A stretch of 64,000 nucleotides of DNA from Streptomyces sp. AC550_RSS872 (GTDB lineage Bacteria > Actinomycetota > Actinomycetes > Streptomycetales > Streptomycetaceae), in contig NZ_JAGMUL010000140.1 in the NCBI RefSeq assembly GCF_019049285.1, positions 43,544 to 107,543 on the forward strand. Direction: 5' to 3'. Position 1 is the first letter of the stretch; each line of letters starts with the position of its first letter. The notes below the pieces were generated by a model. That model worked only from the letters and a program-made list of their open reading frames with translations, had not been told where the DNA came from and did not search any database. Below are positions 40,461-47,992 of this stretch, in pieces. The position numbers were made by a program, and so were the translations under genes.

Positions 40461-40934
40461 TCACTTGACCCGGCCGTACCACACGCTCCTGGTCCAGATC
40501 TTTTGCAGCTTCACCACGTCCCCGCTCTTCGGGGAGTGCCAGATCTTTCCCTTCCCGGCGTAGATGCCGACGTGGTAGACGTACGACCCCGAGTGGAAGA
40601 ACACCAGGTCTCCGGCCTTGCGGTTCTTGGCGGAGATGTGGCGGGTCTTGTTGTACTGCTGGGCCGCCGTACGGGGCAGCTTCTTGCCCGCCTTCTTGAA
40701 CGAGTACAGCGTCAGCCCGGAGCAGTCGAATCGGTTCGGCCCGACGGCGCCCCACTTGTACGGGGAGCCCTTCTTGGAGGCCGCGACCTGGAGTGCCTTC
40801 GTCGCCGGCGTGGCCGCTTCGGCCTCGGGGGCGAAGCCGGGTGCCACTATCGAGCCGCCCACTGCGGCGATGGTGAGGGCCGAGGCCGTTCCGGCCCGGA
40901 CCATGAGCGACGGGACACGATTGAGCGCAGTCAT
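40461..40934 (-). CDS. Secreted NlpC/P60 peptidoglycan endopeptidase
   Basis: The 157-residue precursor has a signal peptide (cleavage after AEA near residue 38) and little else than an NlpC/P60 domain. The catalytic Cys is in RFDCSGLT, the His in SYVYHVGIY and the third polar residue in KIWHSPKSG. It should cleave stem peptides of cell-wall peptidoglycan. The ATG at 40934 has GAAGGG upstream. A c-di-AMP riboswitch precedes it, the arrangement known for resuscitation and cell-wall hydrolase genes of Streptomyces. Confidence 0.92.
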   Translation of the reverse strand: MTALNRVPSLMVRAGTASALTIAAVGGSIVAPGFAPEAEAATPATKALQVAASKKGSPYKWGAVGPNRFDCSGLTLYSFKKAGKKLPRTAAQQYNKTRHISAKNRKAGDLVFFHSGSYVYHVGIYAGKGKIWHSPKSGDVVKLQKIWTRSVWYGRVK

Positions 40935-40941
40935 GCGCAAC

Positions 40942-41060
40942 CCTTCGTCAGCCGCCTGTGAAGGATGACCTGTCGGATTCGGGCTGGCGAAGTTGCCCGG
41001 CCGCGTTGCCGCGGCTTCACCCCAAGGGTTGCTCGGATCGAACGAACGTCCGCTCCGGCG
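40942..41060 (-). ncRNA. ydaO/yuaA-type c-di-AMP riboswitch
   Basis: Read on the minus strand, the leader of the NlpC/P60 gene contains CCGAGCAACCCT, GGGGTGAAGCCGCG, GCCGGGCAACTTCGCC, AGCCCGAATCCGACAGG and CAGGCGG, in the order and spacing of actinobacterial ydaO aptamers. The last part overlaps the ribosome binding region upstream of the start codon. In Streptomyces this class turns down wall hydrolase genes when c-di-AMP is high. Ends are approximate. Confidence 0.82.
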
Positions 41061-41489
41061 ACCCGTCTTGCTCGGGTCCTCCACTCCTGCCGATCCACTC
41101 CTGTCGACCGGTCGTCCGGGCGGCGGCAGGACTCGGCGTCCGCCCGGACCGCCCCGCCGCGGTGGCGGGGGCTTGTCGTCAGACAGGGATCTTGACGCAC
41201 AGTTGAATGAAAATCCCAACGGAACCGGGGATTTGTGGCGTTACTCACCACTCACCCGTTCGGGTGGACACCCCTGTGTTCGAGGAGGTGTCCAGGTGCC
41301 CAACGAGCCCCGGACCAGGGACGGAACGTCGGATTCCGTCTCGCGGCCATGCCTGTTGTGCAACCTTGGCGGGCGCGCAAATGGAGACGCGGATACGCCG
41401 AAAGGGGGTACGTCGTTTGGTGCGTTTCAGCTCCGTTCCGGACGCCTCGTCAGTGGGTCGAGACGTCCGGAACCGGTCTGTACACGTCG
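41061..41489. other. Long 5-prime region upstream of the NlpC/P60 riboswitch; no gene recognised
   Basis: Short frames exist on both strands, but none has a protein-like composition or a partner. On the plus strand GAGGAGG at 41281-41287 precedes two GTG codons, which could open a small gene, but the products look random. The segment presumably contains the NlpC/P60 promoter and the start of its unusually long leader. Confidence 0.4.
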
Positions 41490-41798
41490 TCAACTGTCGG
41501 AGCGCGGCGGCACCGTGACGCGAGCCGTGCGGCGCTCTCCGTCCAGCACGCGCAACGCACGCGCCAGCGTGGGGGCGTGCAGCTCCGTCTCGCCCCGCTG
41601 ATGCATCAGCGCCAGCGCGTCCCGGAGCTCAGCGGCCCTGCTCACGAGCGCCTGGGCGGCGCGCAGTCCGCCGTAGGTGTCGCCGTGCCGGCCCGGGTTG
41701 ATCCGGCCGAGCAGATCCACGACGTCGAGGTAACGGTCGATCAACTCGCCCTCCGCGCGGGTCAGCGCGGGCAGCGGCGGCATCTCGGGTGGAAGCAC
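41490..41798 (-). CDS. Hypothetical protein downstream of clpP
   Basis: The 102-residue protein is predicted to be helical and contains LPALTRAEGELIDRYLDVVDLLGRINPGRHGDTYGGLRAAQALVSRAAELRDAL. I do not recognise a family. A GTG at 41798 lies 7 bases after the clpP stop, so it is probably cotranscribed and coupled to that gene; an ATG at 41783 is an alternative. A role linked to ClpP is only inferred from position. Confidence 0.6.
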   Translation of the reverse strand: MLPPEMPPLPALTRAEGELIDRYLDVVDLLGRINPGRHGDTYGGLRAAQALVSRAAELRDALALMHQRGETELHAPTLARALRVLDGERRTARVTVPPRSDS

Positions 41799-41805
41799 CG
41801 GCCGA

Positions 41806-42441
41806 TCACCGCCCCGTGGGCGGCGCGAGGGTGGCCTTGCGGCTGGGGATGATCGCGTCCACCAGCCCGTACTCCAGCGCCTCCTGGGCGTTCAGGATCT
41901 TGTCCCGCTCGATGTCCTCGCTCACCTGTTGGCGGCTGTGTCCGGTGTGCAGGGCGAGCATCTCCTCCAGGCGGTTCCGAACGCGCGTCAGTTCGTCGGC
42001 CTGGATGGCCAGATCGCTGGCCTGGCCTTCGACCGGCTCGGGCAGCCCCGGCTGATGGATCACCACCCGGGCTCCCGGCAGCGCGAATCGCTTGCCCGGC
42101 GTGCCCGCGGCCAGCAGTACCGCGCCGGACGCGCCGGCCTGGCCCAGGCAGATCGTCTCCACGTCACAGGTGACGTACCGCATGGTGTCGTAGATCGCCG
42201 ACATGGCGCTGAACGAGCCGCCCGGCGAATTGATGTACAGCGAGATGCCCCGGTCGGGGTCCCTGTGCTCCAGGTACATGAACTGGGCCATCACGTCGTT
42301 CGCCGAGATGTCGTCGATCTGTGTGCCGAGGAAGACGATCCGCTCCTCCAGCAGCTTCGAGTAGGGGTCCTGCGTCCTGGTGCCGGTACTCGTGCGCTCC
42401 GTGAACTCGGGCAGTACGTGGCGGGCGGTCGGTCGGGTCAT
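41806..42441 (-). CDS. clpP: ClpP-family protease subunit with displaced nucleophile
   Basis: The 211-residue protein aligns with ClpP over its full length: LEERIVFLGTQIDD, YINSPGGSFSAMSAIYDTM, HQPG and ERDKILNAQEALEYGLVD. His129 and Asp180 of the triad are in place. In the nucleophile motif, however, the usual GQAASMGA reads GQAGASGAV, so the position of the catalytic Ser is Ala104 and Ser105 follows. It may be an inactive or modulatory ring subunit, or may use Ser105. It is a paralogue separate from the clpP1P2 operon, and is divergent from an orphan Phd-type antitoxin over a palindromic region. Confidence 0.88.
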   Translation of the reverse strand: MTRPTARHVLPEFTERTSTGTRTQDPYSKLLEERIVFLGTQIDDISANDVMAQFMYLEHRDPDRGISLYINSPGGSFSAMSAIYDTMRYVTCDVETICLGQAGASGAVLLAAGTPGKRFALPGARVVIHQPGLPEPVEGQASDLAIQADELTRVRNRLEEMLALHTGHSRQQVSEDIERDKILNAQEALEYGLVDAIIPSRKATLAPPTGR

Positions 42442-42475
42442 GGCTCACGCTCCCTTGGCGGGGTGCCTGTAAAAA

Positions 42476-42503
42476 ATGTACAGGACGTACATAACGTAAT
42501 GTA
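42476..42503. promoter_or_regulatory. Operator array between clpP and the Phd-type antitoxin
   Basis: ATGTAC-AGGAC-GTACAT at 42476-42492 is a perfect 6-bp dyad. GTACAT overlaps a second dyad, TACAT-AACGTA-ATGTA at 42488-42503, giving three half sites in a row. The array lies between two divergent start codons (42441 and 42510). Phd/YefM proteins repress their own promoter at such dyads, so this one could control clpP as well. Confidence 0.6.
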
Positions 42504-42509
42504 GGGAGC

Positions 42510-42797
42510 ATGGCCTACGAGATTCCGGTGACGCAAGCCAGGGCTGAGCTCGCCGATCTGATCAATCGCGTGGTGTACGGCGGTGAACGCGTCGTCGTGA
42601 CGCGGCACGGAAAGCCCCTTGTCGCCCTTGTCTCCGCCGCTGACCTGGAGCGACTGGAAAAGCTCGGGGAGCCGGCGGAACTCGCCGAGGAGCAGGTGAT
42701 CAGCGCTGTCTCCAGCGTCCGCGAGGTGGCGTCCGCTCCCCGCGAACGGCAGCGCTTCGGTATCGCCGCCGAGCATCGGGGGCCGAGCCCCTCTTAG
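42510..42797 (+). CDS. Orphan Phd/YefM-family antitoxin
   Basis: The 95-residue protein begins YEIPVTQARAELADLINRVVYGGERVVVTRHGKPLVALVSAADLERLE, a complete Phd/YefM DNA-binding fold, followed by a flexible C-terminal tail. No toxin gene follows: the next feature is a strong hairpin and a convergent membrane-protein gene. It is divergent from a clpP paralogue. Antitoxins of this family are typically unstable and repress their own promoter. It may act as a stand-alone repressor of itself and clpP. Confidence 0.9.
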   Translation: MAYEIPVTQARAELADLINRVVYGGERVVVTRHGKPLVALVSAADLERLEKLGEPAELAEEQVISAVSSVREVASAPRERQRFGIAAEHRGPSPS

Positions 42798-42829
42798 CGC
42801 CCGCGGTTCGGGCCTCCGGAAAGCAGACA

Positions 42830-42867
42830 ACCGTGCACCCCCGTCCGCTACAGCGGGGGTGCACGGT
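42830..42867. terminator. Strong bidirectional terminator after the antitoxin gene
   Basis: ACCGTGCACCCCCG and CGGGGGTGCACGGT form a perfect 14-bp stem around a 10-base loop. It lies between convergent genes ending at 42797 and 42888. Confidence 0.85.
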
Positions 42868-42887
42868 CGTATCGGTGTGCCGGTCGG

Positions 42888-43907
42888 TCAGCCGACGGCG
42901 GCCGGCTCCCTCTCGGTCGTCGCCCCGGTGTTCGTCGCGCGCGACTTCCTGAGGGCGTTGCCAAGCAGTACGGCGCCCAGGCCGAGCGCGGCCCACCAGG
43001 TCAGCGTCAGGGCCGGGCCCGTCGCCGCCGCGCCGTCGAAGAACGACGCCGAGCGCAGCAGGGTCGTGCCCGCGCCGGGTGGCAGCCACTGACCGATCGC
43101 GCCGACCGGCTCGGGCAGCATCTGCGGCGCCGAGGCCGCTCCGGAGAAGGGGTTGCCGACCAGCATGATGACCGCGGCCATGATCCCGACCCCGGCCGGC
43201 CCGACGAGGGCGGCGAGCCCGGCGACGGCCGCGCTCACGGCCAGGGTCGTCAGCGCGAACACCCCGGCCTCCGCCCACCAGTCGCCGACGAGAACGCCCA
43301 GCCAGCTGTGCGCGAGCGCGGCCGCGAGCACGCCGATCAGGGCGGCGGCGCCGACCAGGGCGCTCGCGGCACGAATCCCCCGCAGTCCGAGCAGTGTCAC
43401 CGCCGCGCCGGCCGCCATGCCGGCCAGGGCGAGCGGCAGGACGCTCGCGGTGAGGGCGGCGCCGCGCGGGTCCGAGGCGGGCGCGGGCGCGACGTCGACC
43501 GTCCTGACCTCCGTGCCCTCGGCGGAGGCCTGCTGCGCCACCGACTGCTGGAGCAGTTGGGCGACGGCCGGGCTCGCGGCCGAGGCGGTCAGCAGCTTCG
43601 GGCCCTGCGGGGTGACGACGACCGCGCCGTATACGGTCCGGTCCTCGACGGCCTCCCGGGCGGTGGCCTCGTCGGCGTAGCGGTGGATCTCGAACGCGCC
43701 CTCGTGCTGGGCGAGTTGCCGCTCCACCTGGGCCGTGGCGGCGGTCGGCCCGGCCACTGCGAGGGGCAGGTCGCGGGGAGCGGTACGGGCGGCGGGCCAG
43801 GCGAAGGCCCACAGGGCGAGCGCGGCGAGGAGGGGGACGAGGACGACGACCGCGATCAGGTGCCGGTGTGTGGCGCTCCTGGGCGGTGTAGCGGAGGGGG
43901 TGGTCAT
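42888..43907 (-). CDS. Multi-pass membrane protein of the ABC-2/YhgE-like type
   Basis: The 339-residue protein has one N-terminal helix (HLIAVVVLVPLLAALALWAFAW), an extracytoplasmic domain of about 110 residues (AGPTAATAQVERQLAQ, EDRTVYGAVVV) and five or more C-terminal helices, the layout of ABC-2/YhgE-Pip-like export permeases. No ATPase is nearby. The ATG at 43907 follows GAGGGAGCC. It is divergent from a TetR regulator, and two TetR operator-like repeats lie between them, so it is probably an efflux or membrane-stress protein derepressed by an inducer. Confidence 0.8.
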   Translation of the reverse strand: MTTPSATPPRSATHRHLIAVVVLVPLLAALALWAFAWPAARTAPRDLPLAVAGPTAATAQVERQLAQHEGAFEIHRYADEATAREAVEDRTVYGAVVVTPQGPKLLTASAASPAVAQLLQQSVAQQASAEGTEVRTVDVAPAPASDPRGAALTASVLPLALAGMAAGAAVTLLGLRGIRAASALVGAAALIGVLAAALAHSWLGVLVGDWWAEAGVFALTTLAVSAAVAGLAALVGPAGVGIMAAVIMLVGNPFSGAASAPQMLPEPVGAIGQWLPPGAGTTLLRSASFFDGAAATGPALTLTWWAALGLGAVLLGNALRKSRATNTGATTEREPAAVG

Positions 43908-43939
43908 GAGGGCTCCCTCGGGGAGTGGGACGTAAAAAG

Positions 43940-44014
43940 AAGGATCGTTCGTTTTGCTTGTGCCTCCACAGTCCTGCCGCCTGCCGTTACTTGTCAAGAA
44001 GGAATGTTCGTTTT
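43940..44014. promoter_or_regulatory. Two direct-repeat operators for the TetR regulator
   Basis: AAGGATCGTTCGTTTT at 43940-43955 and AAGGAATGTTCGTTTT at 43999-44014 match at 14 of 16 positions. They lie in front of the membrane-protein gene and the TetR gene respectively, one near each start codon. TetR regulators usually bind both promoters of such a divergent pair. Confidence 0.65.
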
Positions 44015-44025
44015 ACGTTTTGGTC

Positions 44026-44655
44026 ATGGCACGCGTATCCCAGGAGCACCTCGACGCCCGCCGCCGTCAGATCCTCGACGGTGCCGCCCGGCTCTTCGCC
44101 CGCAACGGCTTCCACGCCACGTCCATGCAGGACGTGCTCAAAGAGGTCGACCTCTCGGCCGGAGCGGTGTACCGCTACTTCAGCGGTAAGGACGAGCTGA
44201 TCGCCGCGATCGTCAAGGAGGTGCTCGGCGAGATCCGCGCGGCCTTCGAGGACGTGACCCGCCAGAGCCCGCCGCCACCGCCGGACATCCTGGTCGGCCT
44301 TGTCCTGGGACGGACCCTGCGCGTCTGGTCGTCCCTGAACGGCGACGGAGAACCGCTGTTCCCGCGCCTGATGATCCAGGTCTGGGCGGAGACCATGCGC
44401 AACGAGGAGCTGGCGGCCGTTCTGACGGACGTGTTCACGGAACTGCGCGAGAGATGGATGCTGGCCGTCGAGGCGTACCAGGAGGCCGGGATGATGCGGT
44501 CGGACGTCCCGGCGGAACACGCGGCACGCACCATGATCGCCGCGGTGCAGGGGTTCATCACCCAGCAGGCCCTGTTCGGGGCGGCACCGGTGGAGGTCCT
44601 CCAGGACGGGCTGCGAGCGCTGATGAGCATGTCGGCGGCGCGGCCGGGCGCCTGA
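44026..44655 (+). CDS. TetR-family transcriptional regulator
   Basis: The 209-residue protein has an N-terminal TetR helix-turn-helix (ILDGAARLFARNGFHATSMQDVLKEVDLSAGAVYRYFSGKDELI) and a ligand-binding core. It is divergent from a membrane protein and likely represses it through the repeats at 43940-44014. The ATG at 44026 fits the family; an upstream ATG at 43954 would add 24 residues unlike the family. Confidence 0.93.
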   Translation: MARVSQEHLDARRRQILDGAARLFARNGFHATSMQDVLKEVDLSAGAVYRYFSGKDELIAAIVKEVLGEIRAAFEDVTRQSPPPPPDILVGLVLGRTLRVWSSLNGDGEPLFPRLMIQVWAETMRNEELAAVLTDVFTELRERWMLAVEAYQEAGMMRSDVPAEHAARTMIAAVQGFITQQALFGAAPVEVLQDGLRALMSMSAARPGA

Positions 44656-44670
44656 AGGATCACAGCTCGG

Positions 44671-44686
44671 TTAACTTGCTTGAAAT
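44671..44686 (+). promoter_or_regulatory. Candidate GlnR box upstream of ureA
   Basis: TTAAC-TTGCTT-GAAAT matches the GlnR a-site pattern gTnAC-n6-GaAAC closely (8 of the 9 informative positions apart from the first g and last C). It lies 102 bases upstream of the ureA start. GlnR is known to bind ahead of ureA in S. coelicolor, so nitrogen control is likely. The site overlaps the expected promoter. Confidence 0.55.
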
Positions 44687-44787
44687 GCGACGCAACTAGC
44701 CTTCCCATCCACGCCACCAGGCAGTTTGCCCCGTGGCCGCGGCAACCGGACCCCGCACGGTCCGGAGCGAGGACTGTGAGGTGGGAC

Positions 44788-45090
44788 GTGCAACTGACCC
44801 CGCACGAGCAAGAGAGGCTGCTCATCCACGTGGCGGCCGACGTGGCCGAGAAGCGCCGCGCCCGTGGGCTGAGGCTGAACCACCCCGAGGCGGTCGCCCT
44901 CATCACGTCGCACATCCTCGAGGGCGCCCGGGACGGCCGTACGGTCGCCGAGCTCATGTCCTCCGGACGCAAGCTGCTCACCAGGGACGACGTCATGGAG
45001 GGCATCCCCGAGATGATCCACGACGTCCAGGTCGAGGCGACATTCCCGGACGGCACCAAGCTCGTCACCGTCCACGACCCGATCGTCTGA
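44788..45090 (+). CDS. ureA: Urease gamma subunit
   Basis: UreA is the smallest structural subunit of nickel urease. The 100-residue protein has the family start QLTPHEQERLLIHVAADVAEKRR and LNHPEAVALITSHILEGARDGRTVAELM. A GTG at 44788 with GAGGTGGG upstream gives normal length; the frame is open further upstream. It begins the ureABCFGD operon. Confidence 0.97.
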   Translation: MQLTPHEQERLLIHVAADVAEKRRARGLRLNHPEAVALITSHILEGARDGRTVAELMSSGRKLLTRDDVMEGIPEMIHDVQVEATFPDGTKLVTVHDPIV

Positions 45091-45101
45091 CGGGGGCTGC
45101 C

Positions 45102-45413
45102 GTGATTCCCGGAGAGATCCTCTTCGCCGCAGACCCGATCGTCTACAACGAAGGCCGTGACGTCACCCGGCTGACCGTCCTCAACGCCGCCGACCGGCCC
45201 GTCCAGGTCGGCTCCCACTACCACTTCGCCGAGGCCAACCCCGGCCTGGAATTCGACCGTGCGGCGGCCCGCGGCAAGCGGCTCAACGTCGCCGCCGGCA
45301 CCGCCGTCCGCTTCGAGCCCGGGATCCCCGTCGACGTCGAACTCGTCCCGCTGACCGGCGCCCGTGTGGTGCCCGGACTGCGCGGCGAGACCGGAGGTGC
45401 CCTCGATGCCTGA
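45102..45413 (+). CDS. ureB: Urease beta subunit
   Basis: The 103-residue protein begins IPGEILFAADPIVYNEGRDVTRLTVLNAADRPVQVGSHYHF, the UreB signature. A GTG at 45102 lies 11 bases after ureA. Its last codons overlap the ureC start by 8 bases, so beta and alpha subunits are coupled. Confidence 0.97.
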   Translation: MIPGEILFAADPIVYNEGRDVTRLTVLNAADRPVQVGSHYHFAEANPGLEFDRAAARGKRLNVAAGTAVRFEPGIPVDVELVPLTGARVVPGLRGETGGALDA

Positions 45414-47127
45414 GATCTCCCGCGCCGCGTACGCCGACCTGTTCGGGCCGACCACCGGTGACCGTATCCGGCTCGCCGACACCGATCTGCTGGTCGAGAT
45501 CGAGGAGGACCGTTCCGGCGGTCCCGGACTCGCCGGGGACGAGGCCGTGTTCGGCGGCGGCAAGGTGATCCGCGAGTCCATGGGGCAGTCCCGGGCCACG
45601 CGCGCCGACGGCACCCCGGACACGGTGATCACCGGCGTCGTGATCATCGATCACTGGGGCATCGTCAAGGCCGACGTCGGCATCCGCGACGGCCGGATCA
45701 CCGGCATCGGCAAGGCCGGCAACCCCGACACCATGGACGGGGTCCACCCCGACCTCGTCATCGGCCCCGAGACCGAGATCATCGCCGGCAACGGGCGGAT
45801 TCTCACGGCCGGCGCCGTAGACGCACACGTCCACTTCATCTGCCCGCAGATCGCCGACGAGGCGCTGTCCTGCGGCGTCACCACGCTCGTCGGGGGCGGC
45901 ACCGGACCGGCCGAGGGCTCCAAGGCGACCACCGTCACGCCCGGTCCGTGGCATCTGGCCCGGATGCTGGAGGCGATGGAGCAGTACCCGCTCAACATCG
46001 GCTTCCTCGGCAAGGGCAACACCGTCTCCCACGAGGCGATGCTGTCCCAGATCAGAGGGGGCGCGCTGGGGCTGAAGCTGCACGAGGACTGGGGTTCTAC
46101 GCCCGCCGTCATCGACGCCTCGCTGACCGTCGCCGACCGGACCGGCATCCAGGTCGCCATCCACACGGACACCCTGAACGAGGCGGGCTTCGTCGGCGAC
46201 ACGCTGGCGGCCATCGCCGGACGCGGCATCCACGCGTACCACACCGAGGGCGCGGGCGGCGGGCACGCGCCGGACATCATGACCGTCGTCTCCGAGTCGC
46301 ACGTGCTGCCCAGCTCGACGAACCCGACGCGGCCGTTCACCGTCAACACCGCCGAGGAACACCTCGACATGCTGATGGTGTGCCACCACCTCAACGCGGC
46401 GGTACCCGAGGACCTCGCTTTCGCCGAGTCGCGGATCCGGCCGTCGACGATCGGCGCGGAGGACGTCCTGCACGACCTGGGCGCGATCTCGATCATCTCG
46501 TCGGACGCGCAGGCCATGGGCCGGGTGGGCGAGGTCGTCATGCGGACCTGGCAGACCGCCCATGTGATGAAGCGGCGCCGCGGCGCGCTCCCCGGCGACG
46601 GGCGGGCCGACAACCAGCGGGTGCGGCGGTACGTGGCCAAGTACACGATCAACCCCGCGCTCGCCCAGGGCCTGGCCCACGAGATCGGCTCCGTGGAGAC
46701 CGGCAAGCTCGCCGACCTGGTGCTGTGGGAGCCGGCGTTCTTCGGCGTCAAGCCCCACCTCGTCATCAAGGGCGGGCAGATCGCGTACGCGCAGATGGGC
46801 GACGCCAACGCCTCGATCCCGACGCCGCAGCCGATCCTCCCGCGGCCGATGTACGGGGCGATCGGGCGGGCGCCCGCCGCCAACTCGTTCAACTTCGTGG
46901 CGCCGCTCGCCATCGAGGACGGGCTGCCGGAACGGCTCCAGCTCGGGAAGCGGTTCGTGGCCATCGAATCGACGCGTGGGGTCACCAAGGCCGACATGCG
47001 TCAGAACGACGCGCGGCCCGAGGTGCGGGTCGACCCCGACAGCTTCGCGGTGCACATCGACGGGGAGCTGGTGGAGGCCACTCCCGCCGCCGAACTGCCC
47101 ATGGCGCAGCGGTACTTCCTGTTCTGA
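45406..47127 (+). CDS. ureC: Urease alpha (catalytic) subunit
   Basis: UreC hydrolyses urea to ammonia and carbamate with two nickel ions. The 573-residue protein has AHVHFICP (nickel His pair), the carbamylated Lys in LKLHEDWG, HTDTLNEAGF, the nickel His in HTEGAGGGHAPD, the flap motif MVCHHLNAAVPEDLAFAESRIR and Asp in SSDAQAMGRVGE. All active-site residues are present. The ATG at 45406 overlaps ureB. Confidence 0.97.
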   Translation: MPEISRAAYADLFGPTTGDRIRLADTDLLVEIEEDRSGGPGLAGDEAVFGGGKVIRESMGQSRATRADGTPDTVITGVVIIDHWGIVKADVGIRDGRITGIGKAGNPDTMDGVHPDLVIGPETEIIAGNGRILTAGAVDAHVHFICPQIADEALSCGVTTLVGGGTGPAEGSKATTVTPGPWHLARMLEAMEQYPLNIGFLGKGNTVSHEAMLSQIRGGALGLKLHEDWGSTPAVIDASLTVADRTGIQVAIHTDTLNEAGFVGDTLAAIAGRGIHAYHTEGAGGGHAPDIMTVVSESHVLPSSTNPTRPFTVNTAEEHLDMLMVCHHLNAAVPEDLAFAESRIRPSTIGAEDVLHDLGAISIISSDAQAMGRVGEVVMRTWQTAHVMKRRRGALPGDGRADNQRVRRYVAKYTINPALAQGLAHEIGSVETGKLADLVLWEPAFFGVKPHLVIKGGQIAYAQMGDANASIPTPQPILPRPMYGAIGRAPAANSFNFVAPLAIEDGLPERLQLGKRFVAIESTRGVTKADMRQNDARPEVRVDPDSFAVHIDGELVEATPAAELPMAQRYFLF

Positions 47128-47161
47128 GGGTGGTTGAGATGACTCCGACGGCTGGGTTCTG

Positions 47162-47836
47162 ATGTCACGGACAGCACTTCTGGTCCTCGCCGACGGCCGC
47201 TTTCCCGCCGGGGGGCACGCGCACTCCGGCGGGGCGGAGGAGGCCGTCAAGGCGGGGCGGATCACCGGCGCCGCGAGCCTGGAGGACTTCTGCCGGGGGC
47301 GGTTGCACACGGCCGGGCTGGTCGCGGCCTCGCTCGCCGCGGCGGCCGCGGTCGGGGTGGACGCGGTGGCGCTGGACGCGGCGGCCGATGCCCGGACCCC
47401 GTCTCCCGCCCTGCGGGCGGCCGCGCGGAAGCTGGGACGGCAGTTGATGCGGGCCGCTCGGGCGACCTGGCCGTCCGGTGAGCTGGACGACCTGGCTCGA
47501 CGGTTTCCGAAGGGGGCCCATCAGCCGGTGGTGCTCGGAGTCGCTGCTCGGGCCGCGGGGTTGGGGGCCGTCGAGGCGGCTTACTGTGCGGCTTACGAGA
47601 GTGTGAGTGGGCCGGCGAGTGCGACGGTGCGGTTGCTGAGTCTTGATCCGTTCGACGCCACGGCGGTGCTGGCGCGGTTGGCGCCGGCGGTGGACCTGGT
47701 AGTGGACCGGGCGGTGGAGGCGGGGCGGCGGGTCGTCGGGGGTGGGGTGGAGGAGTTGCCTGCGGTTTCCGCTCCGCTGCTGGAGATCGGGGCGGAGGTG
47801 CATGCGGCTTGGGGGGTTCGGCTGTTCGCGTCGTAG
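47162..47836 (+). CDS. ureF: Urease accessory protein UreF
   Basis: UreF links UreD and UreG in the complex that loads nickel into urease. The 224-residue protein has LVLADGRFPAGGHAHSGGAEEAVKAGRI at the start and PLLEIGAEVHAAWGVRLF at the end, both UreF-typical. It starts 34 bases after ureC. GC content rises and codon use is GGG/GTG-heavy near the end, and a Streptomyces repeat separates it from ureG. Confidence 0.93.
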   Translation: MSRTALLVLADGRFPAGGHAHSGGAEEAVKAGRITGAASLEDFCRGRLHTAGLVAASLAAAAAVGVDAVALDAAADARTPSPALRAAARKLGRQLMRAARATWPSGELDDLARRFPKGAHQPVVLGVAARAAGLGAVEAAYCAAYESVSGPASATVRLLSLDPFDATAVLARLAPAVDLVVDRAVEAGRRVVGGGVEELPAVSAPLLEIGAEVHAAWGVRLFAS

Positions 47837-47889
47837 CCGGTCTCTCTCGCCCCCGCCGCCCCTACCCGTCCCGTCCCCCGTCCCGTCCC

Positions 47890-47958
47890 TGAGGGCTGCG
47901 CCCCCAGACCCCCGCTGTCGGCCCTTCGGGCCTCGTCCTCAAACGCCGGACGGGCTGA
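47890..47958. repeat. Streptomyces intergenic repeat between ureF and ureG
   Basis: The segment contains GGGCTGCGCCCCCAGACCCCC, GGCCCTTCGGGCC and CGTCCTCAAACGCCGGACGG, three hairpin-forming parts of a repeat that I recall as common between Streptomyces genes. The ureF-ureG gap is 156 bp because of it, whereas the other ure genes overlap or nearly so. Confidence 0.75.
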
Positions 47959-47992
47959 AGACGGCCGGCCGAAGATGATTGGAGCTGCTTCT

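Noticed and set aside
41207..41518. Plus-strand frames in the gap upstream of the NlpC/P60 leader
   Set aside because: GAGGAGG near 41281 could open a small gene, but the candidate products look random and three frames compete, so I list the region only as a gap.
45283..47310. 675-codon minus-strand frame across ureC
   Set aside because: It is the antisense frame of ureC, with Arg/Gly/Val-rich random composition; long antisense frames are expected at this GC content.
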